Shown: positions 56,468-64,000 of the stretch, in pieces
How the letters are laid out: every line of letters starts with the position of its first letter
Position numbering within the stretch: the first letter of the stretch is position 1
From: Dactylis glomerata
Lineage: Eukaryota; Streptophyta; Magnoliopsida; Poales; Poaceae
Direction of reading: 5' to 3'
Length of the DNA stretch: 64,000 nt
NCBI GenBank assembly: GCA_007115705.1
Contig: QXEO01000143.1
Location: forward strand, 3,455,434 to 3,519,433
Position numbers and translations under genes: made by a program
Notes under the pieces: generated by a model
What the model saw: only the letters and a program-made list of their open reading frames with translations
Databases searched by the model: none
Told to the model about the DNA's origin: nothing

Positions 56468-57220
56468 CTAAGAATCAAGACCATAAATAGTGCTAACATT
56501 ATGAAAGTCATCGGTTCCCATAAAAGCTTTAATGCATTCATAATCATAATTTATACATGACTTCCTACCTTTGTCGTTTTCCCATCCTTCAGTATTTTCT
56601 TGAATATGATCAAGAAGATCCCACTTAGCTTCTTCTTTCATGCGCATAAATGATCCAGAACAGGAAGCATCCAATAAATTCTTATCGTGAAGAGTAAGCC
56701 TCGCATAAAAGTTATTAATAACAATGTTGCTGGGAAGCTCATGAGTGGGGCATTTGAGCATTAGTGACTTCAATATCCCTCACGCTTGGGCAATACTCTC
56801 TCCATCATGAGGCCAAAAGTTATATATTCGATTACGATCTTTATGAATTTCACTTGGAGGATAAAATTTGAAATAAAAGAGAGGTACAATTTCCTCCCAA
56901 GCAATAGATGGACCATCCTTTAGCAGCCGATACCACTCCTCAGCTCTGCCTTTCAGTGATAAAGAGAATAGCTTCCTCTTAACATGGCTTGATGAAATAC
57001 CTGCACACTTGAACAACTCGCATAATTCATGTATAAAGAGTAAGTGATCACCCGGATGGACAGTTCCATCTCCTGAATAGCAGTTTACCATAACACGTTC
57101 AATAATTTTCATAGGTATTTTAAAAGGATCTAATTGAGCCAGTGGTGGTTGTGGTTCATCCACATCTGCAATAGTGGTAGTAGTGTTCCCAAATAGGAAA
57201 CCAAATGGAGAACTCTCCAT
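56468..57220 (-). pseudogene. E2 Gag
   Basis: ATG 57220 (MESSPFGFLFGNT), retrotransposon Gag pattern LFSLSLKGRAEEWYRLL and FYFKFYPPSEIHKDRNRI. TGA 56780-56782 stands where a tryptophan is usual (IAQA-stop-GILKSL), TAG at 56468-56470 ends the second part. Starts about 90 bases after the primer site. Confidence 0.85.
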
Positions 57221-57312
57221 AACAAGATAAAATAAAAATAAAAGACAAAAATAAAAACATTACTCACAGCGACGGTTACCTTTAACAATTCCACTTTTCA
57301 ATAGCGCTTCAC

Positions 57313-57330
57313 TCCCCGGCAACGGCGCCA
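57313..57330 (-). other. E2 primer binding site, tRNA-Asp type
   Basis: Minus-strand TGGCGCCGTTGCCGGGGA, 11 bases from the LTR; perfect complement of the plant tRNA-Asp 3' end as I recall it. Confidence 0.8.
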
Positions 57331-57341
57331 GAAAATAGTCT

Positions 57342-58392
57342 TGATGACCCACAAGTATAGGGGGTGTATCGTAGTACTTTTGATAAATAAGAGTGTCGAA
57401 CCCAACGAGGAGCAGAAGGTGTTGACAAGTGGTTTTGATCAAGGATTCACTGTAAATACTAGCAAACGGATTTTCAGGGGTATTTGGTAATGCAAATAAA
57501 TAAAGTGCGAATAAATAAAAGACAATAATAGTAATTGCTACAAGTGGCCCAATCCTTTCTAGAGCAAAGGACAAGCCGGTTGTGTAACTTATGATGACCA
57601 AACGTTCTCGAGGACACACGGGAGTTTCTGTCAACTGCTTTCGCTTCATACCGCTAAATAATATTTATTGGTTTGATAAGTGTTATGGGGGTGAAACTGT
57701 GCTAGCGCACTACCCTTACTAGGATAAATACACATTTGTGATTATACCCCTTGCAAGCATCCGCAACTACAAGAAAGTAATTAAGAAAAATCTAACCACA
57801 GCCTTAAACTCTAAGATCCTACGCTCCCTGGTGCAATGGTTTCCCAATGGAGGTTTAGATTTCTGTCACTCCAGCAACCCCACAATTAGTAGCCAAATAT
57901 ACAATGCATTCCACTAGGCCCATAAATGGTGAAGTATCATGTAGTCGACGTTCACATGACACCACTAGTGAAATAGCACCACAACAAATAAATATCAAAC
58001 CATTAAATATTACTTAACATAATTCCACTACTAACATCTTGACTTCTCCCATGTCCTCAAGAACTAAACGAACTACTCACAAGACATCATATGGATCATG
58101 ATCAGATGTGACATAATGGTAAATAACAATCTAAACATAAACTTTAATTCAATGGTTCCACTCAATAGCGTCAACCACAAGAGTAATCAACACCGAGAAA
58201 GTTTCCCCTAAGAATTTGACAAGATTCAACCCAAGATGTTACAGCGGGATGGCGCGGTGATGGTGAAGATGAAGGTGCTGGTAATGAGGATGATGGTGAT
58301 GATGATCCCGATGAAGTCCAGCGAGATGGTGATGACGATGGCGACGATCTCCCCTCTCCGGGAAGGAATTTCCCCGGCAGATTCCTGCCTGC
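57342..58392 (-). repeat. E2 5' LTR, part
   Basis: Matches 44076-45128 of the 3' LTR and stops where E3 begins. The remainder should follow E3 outside the window. Confidence 0.87.
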
Positions 58393-60019
58393 TGATACGT
58401 CTCAAACGTATCTATAATTTTTGATGCTCCATGCTTGTTTTTACACCATTTGCCTATTGTTTCGTTACACTTAGTGGCACTTTTATACATTTTCCGGAAC
58501 TAACCTATTAACGAAGTGCCACAGTGCCAGTTTCCTGTTTTCTGCTGTTTTTGTGTTTCAGAAGTGATACACAGGAAATATTATCGGAATTGGACGAAAC
58601 AAGTTCCTGAAGTCATATTTTACCCGGAAGCTTCCAGACATCAGAAGAAGTGTCGGAGGGGGGCCACCAGGGCCCCACACAAGGGGGCGGCGCGGCCTGG
58701 CCCCTGGCCGCGCCACCCCTGTGTGAGGGTGCCTGGTCCCTCTCCTGACATCGCCCCTTCGCCTATAAGTACCCCCCGACAAGAAAAACCTAAGACCCGA
58801 TCAGTTTTCCAGAACACATCGCGATCCGCCGCCGCCGTCGACCCGAAGATCGGGAGGGTCCAGAAGCTCTTCCCGGCACCCTGCCGGAGAGGGGAATCGC
58901 CACCGGAGGTCTTCTTCATCGCCATGCTTGCCTCCGGAGCGATGAGTTAGTAGTCTACCTTGGACTATGGGTCCATAGCAGTAGCTAGCTGGTTGTCTTC
59001 TCCACCATGTGCTTCATGTTTAGATCTCATGAGCTGCCTTACATGATTGAGATCACCGTTATGTAATTCTATGATGTTGGTTTGTTGGGATCCGATGAAT
59101 ATTGGTGTTTATGATTAAGTTGCTGTACTGAATTATATATTTTGTTATCTCTATGTTGTTTATGATCTTGCATGCTCTCCGTTGTTAGTAGCTATCTTGG
59201 CCGAGTAGTTGCTAGTGACTCCAAGAGGGGGTATTTATGCTCGATAGTGGGTTCATGTCTCTATTTCACCTGGGGGAGTGACAGAAACCTCTAAGGTGGT
59301 AGATGTGCTGTTGCTACTAGGGAGAAAACAACATTCGTATGCTCAAGGGCATATGCTTTGTTTACATTACACACTTTGCTTAATGCAATTATCTGTTGTT
59401 CGCAACTTAATACTTCTAGGGTGTTCGGATGATATCCCCGGGGGTGGATTATTAGTCATAGATGCAGTTGGATGGCAGTCTATGTATTTTGTTGTAATGC
59501 CCAGAGTGAATCTCATAGTGATCTTCTTGACATATCACGTTATCTTTATTCTATCAATTTCCCAACTGTAATTTGTTTACCCAGCATGTTATTTTATCTA
59601 TGGAGAGACACCACTAGTGAACTGTGGACCCCGGTCCTATTTTAATCATATTGCAATCACCTGTTTACTTTTCCCGCACTGTTTACTTTACTCGCATATT
59701 ACTACTGTTTTCCACTCGATACACTCATAACCTTTGTTTCAAGCAAACCGGTGAGATTGACAACCTCATCGCAAGTTGGGAACAAAGTATTTGTTTGTGT
59801 GTGTGCAGGTTCCACAAATACCTTCAGTCGTCACCGTCTCCCTTCTCCTGTTCGATATACCTTGGTTTCTTTACTGAGGGAAAACTTGCTGCTACACTCA
59901 TCATACCTTCCTCTTGGGGTTCCCAACGGGCTGGTCATTCACCACGCACAAGGACTTACTGCTCCCACGTCAACTAAACGCCACAGCTCTTTTCTGGCGT
60001 CATCATCACACGAGTAGCA
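58393..60019 (+). repeat. E3 5' LTR (about 1627 bp)
   Basis: TGATACGTC to about AGTAGCA. Contains a GC inverted repeat (arms 58689-58697 and 58706-58714, 8-base loop), then CCTATAAG at 58762-58769 as probable TATA box. The exact 3' border is judged from the distance to the primer site and may be a few bases off. Confidence 0.82.
58689..58769 (+). promoter_or_regulatory. E3 LTR promoter: GC hairpin and TATA box
   Basis: GGCGCGGCC ... GGCCGCGCC can fold into a 9-bp stem; TATA-like CCTATAAG follows 48 bases after the stem. E1 and the internal module in E2 show the same arrangement. Confidence 0.6.
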
Positions 60020-60029
60020 GCCTCTTTTC

Positions 60030-60047
60030 TGGTGCCGTTGCCGGGGA
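60030..60047 (+). other. E3 primer binding site
   Basis: TGGTGCCGTTGCCGGGGA; one mismatch (T for C at position 4) to the tRNA-Asp-type site of E1 and E2. Confidence 0.78.
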
Positions 60048-60208
60048 AGAGAGAAGACTTCTGCGAGGGGAGTTCTTCGCACACACATTCTTTACTTTGT
60101 TATTTGTTTTGCTTTACTTTATTTATTTTACCTGCATTGCTTTTTATATCAAAAACCCAAAAAAATTAGAATCCTTGGTAGTTGTTATTTCTTTGCTTTT
60201 AGTTTATC

Positions 60209-61075
60209 ATGTCTAGTTTAGTTGCTACTACTATGTCCCCCGAGGACATGATCTTTACCTTTAAGCAGAAAGATGAGGAAAGTTTTAAAGAAGCTTGGTC
60301 TAGAATTTATGATTGGCATGGAAAAACTGAACCTAAAATGACTTTGAGTTTGCTTCTTAGTAGCGTTTACTTTGGACTTTCTCTTCGTTATAGATATGCT
60401 TTGGATGCTACTGCAGAAGGAGATTTCCTTCATTGTGATGGAGATCAAGCCTTCAATATTATTAAAAAGTTGATTACAATTTATAGCATGCCAACCTATT
60501 TTGATTCCTCTCTTGTGTGCATTTTTAATAGACTTAATACTCTTGAGACTCACACTGCTAGTTTGAATTCTTGCTACAATACTTTGCGCCAGCATTTTGA
60601 TTATGTGCCTATAAATTCCGAGCCTTCGAGTTGGTATCCTACAATAAAAATCACCATTAGTGGTGAAACTTTTCATGCTCGCTGTGATATTATGTCTGAA
60701 TTTTGTCTCATGCCAAAGGATGTTTATGAATCTTTGAGCCTTTGGAAGCTTTCTGAGGGAGGAGAAGAAATTTTTCTTACTAACAATGCCACCATATCTC
60801 CCCTTGGAATAGCTGAAGGAGTCTTTACAAAAATCCTAGGAAGAATGATATCTACTGATTATCTTGTTATTGAATGTGTAGGAAAAGGACAAATCACACT
60901 TGGAAGATCCATTCTGAAGCTCCTTGGCGCTGTTATCGATGTGGGAAAAGGCAATATAACATTTACTACTCCACCTTGCAATAACCATGTCTTTCCTAGA
61001 GTCAAGAGCAAAGGTAAGAAAGGGAGACGTAAGGCACGTGCTGATCCTAGCACTTCATCACTTAATATTACTTGA
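60209..61075 (+). CDS. E3 Gag-protease-like protein, 288 aa
   Basis: ATG 60209 opens MSSLVATTMSPEDMIFTFKQ. Residues about 20-130 resemble the Gag capsid (FKEAWSRIYDWHGKTEP; YFGLSLRYRYALDATAEGDF). Residues about 145-265 resemble the retropepsin part of E2: TIKITISGETFHARCDIMS corresponds to the DIG active-site segment, followed by a PLGIAEGV block and LGRSILKLLGAVIDVGKGNI. The catalytic DTG/DIG triplet is DIM here, so proteolysis is doubtful. The tail is Lys/Arg-rich (KSKGKKGRRKARADP). No zinc knuckle and no polymerase follow. The frame is intact, unlike most ORFs nearby, in keeping with the young LTRs. Confidence 0.72.
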   Translation: MSSLVATTMSPEDMIFTFKQKDEESFKEAWSRIYDWHGKTEPKMTLSLLLSSVYFGLSLRYRYALDATAEGDFLHCDGDQAFNIIKKLITIYSMPTYFDSSLVCIFNRLNTLETHTASLNSCYNTLRQHFDYVPINSEPSSWYPTIKITISGETFHARCDIMSEFCLMPKDVYESLSLWKLSEGGEEIFLTNNATISPLGIAEGVFTKILGRMISTDYLVIECVGKGQITLGRSILKLLGAVIDVGKGNITFTTPPCNNHVFPRVKSKGKKGRRKARADPSTSSLNIT

Positions 61076-63651
61076 TTCGCAATTTTCTGCGCCTTGCTCA
61101 AAGGCGTTAAAGAAAAGCACTCTTGGGAGATAACCCATTGTTTACTTTTCAGTACTTTTTCTTTTATTTGAGTCTTGGAAGTCATTACTACTGTAATGAC
61201 TGCTCCTTATCTTGTTTATTTCGTTTTTGTGCCAAGAGAAGCCTCTAATTTGAGTGAGGTAAAGATTTGGGGTTATTGCTGTCCTGAAACTGTTTTCGGT
61301 GCTGCACCGTAAAAATTCGTGAACATTCTCTGTATATCTTTTGGACCTGGGATTTCTTGTGCATATGCCCCAGGTTATATCCAAACTTTTCTTAGTTTAA
61401 CACTTTTTGATTTGAGCAACGGAAAATCCCTCAAAAATTCGTCCTTTGTCAGCTGTCCAGTTTTGACAGATTTCTGCCAATATTTGTTTTTGCCACTTTA
61501 TCGCTTTCTTTTGAGTTCTTTTTGATCATGGAACTCTTGTGGAAGTTGCTACAGTAGTATATACTTTATATGTGGTGGTTTTGGGTTGAAACCTGAAGCT
61601 AAAAGAGGTTGAATATATTTTATGCTTACACTAATGTTGCTAATAGAATTGTGTATAGTTTTGTATGAAGGAAGTTTTCAAGTGTAGGGATTGGAGAATG
61701 ATGAGATGAGTTGAAGAATGGACAAAAGCTCAAGCTTGGGGATGCCCATGCATCACCCCAAGAAATATCCAAGAAGTACAAGCGTCAAAGCTTGGGGATG
61801 CCCCCGAGGCACCGCTTCTTCATCGGCAAAAATCAGGTCACCTTTCAAAACACTATATTTTTATTGCTTCATGCACTATGTGTTTTTCTTGGAGCGTCAG
61901 TTGTTTTAGTTTTCTTAGTTGGTTTAGTTTGTTTGTTTGCTGCAATAAATGGTTGGACCCCAGCATATTTCCTTTGGAGGAGATGTACTCGTTTTCATTT
62001 GCAAAGAATGCTCTAGTTTTCACTCTTATTAAAAATCGAGCGTTCTACTTTTTCCGCTACTGCTTTTGGTTTTCGTTTTCGCCTTGATTTGCGTTCAGAT
62101 CTTGTCATATCTTTTCATCAAGGTGTATTTTTGCCTCTGATCTTTATTGGTTTTCATCAAAAGAGGTGTTTATAAAAATTTCAAATGGTGTTGGAAAAGA
62201 GAAAAAGCTTTGTGCAAAATAGTGGTACAAGAAGGAGCTTGTGTAGACTGCGGCTTAGGCTTTTTCATGTCATGCTTGATGTCTTTTTGATAGTATGCTT
62301 AGTGGTTTTTCTGTAGCATGACTTGTCTCAAATAACTGAGATTGCTTAATGAGCCTTTGAAAAAATCATGCGTTGTTTTTATTGTATGGAAGCATTATTT
62401 TGGTTTTCTCCTTGATGCTTTATTTGGGTTGACTTGGCGCATGCTCACACATGTTAGACTCTTACAAAGTCGCCAATAGCCTTCATGATCATTTAGTTTT
62501 TGACTTTTGATGCCATCGTATGCTTCTTTTAATGTCGCTTTGCATGATTATGGCCATTATTGCTCTCTTAGTTGGTCGCTCCCAGTCTTTTGCTAGCCCT
62601 CGGCTTGTACTGAGTATGAGCTCTACTCGTGCATCCAACTCCTAAAAGCCAAGTTTGCCATTGTGTCCACTATAAATTCCTATGCATGGTATTTATAAGC
62701 CATTCCAAAGTAAAATTTTCGTGTGCTACCTTTCAAAAACCTTCAAAATACTTCTCGTTTTGTGACACTGTTTTCAGCTCATGGGGACGTAGTGGTCGGA
62801 TTTGCTATCTTCCATATTGCTTATTCCAAAAAGAAAAAAAAAAGAAAAAAGAAAGAAAAAAGGCACTCCTCCAATGAATGTGAATGTTGGTGGGCACCCG
62901 ATGGAATCGGTTAGCCATGGTATGTGAAAGGAAAAGGTGGGGAGGAGTGCCAAGTTTTATAAAAAGAGCACAAGAGTGCCAATCTCTCTCTCAAAAACTT
63001 GCTTCATTTTTGTATGGAAGATAGTAAGAACCCCATTGCCAGTCGTTGACAAAGACAACCACCTCTCAAAATCAAGTTTTATCTCTCTGTTTTACAAATG
63101 AAAAGCTCTAGCACATGTTTAAATCACTGCTTCCCTCTGCGAAGGGCCTTTATTTTACTTTTATGTTGAGTCACCACCTTCTTTCTTTATGCACCATTAA
63201 GAGAGCATAGTTGTCATTCTTAGTGTGATATGCATTGTCCCAAAGTTCATTGATTGACTCATATTGTTGGTTTCACTTGTTCTTAAATTATTTGTATCTA
63301 GTCGCCCTCTTAAACTTTGAGGTGTCCTATGCATTTATGTTTTGCTCTCTTTGAAGGACAAGCTGAAAACCATTTGTATGTTTTTCCTTATGATTTGAAC
63401 ACACGTTTGACTTTTATTGTTTCATTATCATGATCTTTTGTTTGTGTTCATTTGCATGTTTACAACATGGTTGCTAAGTTCTTATTGTCATGATTATATC
63501 TTTCATGCCCATGTTCTAAGTTCTATTGATCCCAGCTCACCAATGCTTACATATATGATCAAGATTGTGTAGGTGCATGTCACCTCAAAAATTATTCTTT
63601 TGTTATCACTTACCTACTCGAGGACGAGCAGGAGTTAAGCTTGGGGATGCT
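61076..63651 (+). other. E3 3' interior, non-coding
   Basis: No credible ORF. Two internal copies of AAGCTTGGGGATGCCC (about 61733 and 61789) anticipate the real purine tract AAGCTTGGGGATGCT at 63637-63651. From about 62640 to 63120 the text corresponds to E2 in inverse orientation, including an A-rich run near 62830-62860. Confidence 0.65.
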
Positions 63652-64000
63652 TGATACGTCTCAAACGTATCTATAATTTTTGATGCTCCATGCTTGTTTT
63701 TACACCATTTGCCTATTGTTTCGTTACACTTAGTGGCACTTTTATACATTTTCCGGAACTAACCTATTAACGAAGTGCCACAGTGCCAGTTTCCTGTTTT
63801 CTGCTGTTTTTGTGTTTCAGAAGTGATACACATGAAATATTCTCGGAATTGGACGAAACAAGTTCCTGAAGTCATATTTTACCTGGAAGCTTCCAGACAT
63901 CAGAAGAAGTGTCGGAGGGGGGCCACCAGGGCCCCACACAAGGGGGCGGCGCGGCCTGGCCCCTGGCCGCGCCACCCCTGTGTGAGGGTGCCTGGTCCCT
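63652..64000 (+). repeat. E3 3' LTR, first 349 bp
   Basis: Starts TGATACGTC and follows the 5' LTR with three substitutions up to the window end. Confidence 0.92.

Larger units (their letters stand above)
44076..58392 (-). mobile_element. E2: autonomous-type Ty3/gypsy element, decayed, with three later insertions
   Basis: 3' LTR 44076-45592; interior 45593-57341; 5' LTR begins 57342 and is interrupted at 58392 by E3, its remainder lying beyond the window. The left flank is ATGGG inside the FRS gene. The interior encodes Gag, protease, reverse transcriptase, RNase H, integrase and, after pol, a small coiled-coil ORF, in the gypsy order. The extra 3' ORF and RT text suggest the Athila-like group, which holds the Triticeae Sabrina/WHAM-type families; that name is from memory. 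The frame is broken by at least five stops and two frame changes. A Helitron (46774-49197) and a solo LTR (49312-51398) sit in the 3' non-coding part. Confidence 0.88.
58393..64000 (+). mobile_element. E3: young non-autonomous gypsy-type element, 3' LTR truncated by the window end
   Basis: 5' LTR 58393-60019, interior 60020-63651, 3' LTR from 63652. The two LTR starts differ at 3 of 349 comparable bases. The primer site is tRNA-Asp-like with one mismatch. The interior has one ORF (60209-61075) and no reverse transcriptase, RNase H or integrase. The 3' interior (about 62640-63120) is homologous in inverse orientation to 46290-46740 of E2, so the two families are related and E3 may use E2-type proteins. 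The target bases before it are CCTGC (58388-58392). Confidence 0.88.

Noticed and set aside
57313..57330. Possible tRNA-Asp gene
   Set aside because: Only the 18-nt 3' end complement is present, as expected for a primer binding site; no cloverleaf.
1..64000. CRISPR arrays, operons, ribosome binding sites, bacterial terminators
   Set aside because: The sequence is plant nuclear DNA; no regularly spaced direct repeats of CRISPR type exist, and prokaryotic signals do not apply.

Overview
The window looks like a piece of a large grass nuclear genome, most likely Triticeae (wheat, barley, Aegilops). This is an inference from intron-containing plant genes with GC-rich exons, dense nested LTR retrotransposons, a CACTA element with repeated TTTAGTCCCGG motifs, Stowaway and Tourist MITEs, and gypsy LTRs starting TGATACGTC. 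Nothing could be searched; family names rest on motifs read by eye.

Layout. (1) 1-881: 3' end of a GH5 glycosidase with a ricin-B-type lectin tail. (2) 0.9-4.7 kb: AT-rich repeats, a LINE tail and a stray exon of a raffinose-synthase-family (RFS) gene. (3) 4.7-9.4 kb: a degenerate minus-strand coiled-coil gene split by a very young 3.25-kb LTR element whose 278-bp LTRs differ at one base; the element encodes no recognisable polymerase but has a long unfamiliar ORF with four WDPG motifs. A Mutator-like element lies just upstream. (4) 11.5-27.1 kb: two tandem minus-strand RFS/alkaline alpha-galactosidase genes. Copy A (11480-15040) reads as an intact 14-exon gene; copy B (17466-27111) is a pseudogene with a 14-bp deletion, a 1-bp deletion and a full Ty1/copia element in a coding exon. 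A PIF/Harbinger transposase remnant lies between them. (5) 27.5-37 kb: MITEs nested in inverted-repeat elements, an intact two-exon methyltransferase-like gene (30470-31381), a receptor-kinase gene fragment and a small CACTA element. (6) 37-44 kb: a decayed MuDR transposase and an FRS/FAR1-like gene broken by two gypsy-type insertions. (7) 44-64 kb: a decayed minus-strand gypsy element (E2) holding a Helitron and a solo LTR; its own 5' LTR is interrupted by a young plus-strand non-autonomous gypsy element (E3) that runs off the window.

Genes judged functional from sequence alone are the GH5 3' end, RFS copy A and the methyltransferase. RFS proteins and alkaline alpha-galactosidases act on raffinose-family sugars or galactolipid galactose, so copy A plausibly works in carbohydrate remobilisation. 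Everything else is transposable-element sequence, gene debris or unassigned intergenic DNA. Target-site duplications let most nesting be ordered: FRS gene, then E1 and E2, then Helitron, solo LTR and E3 inside E2.
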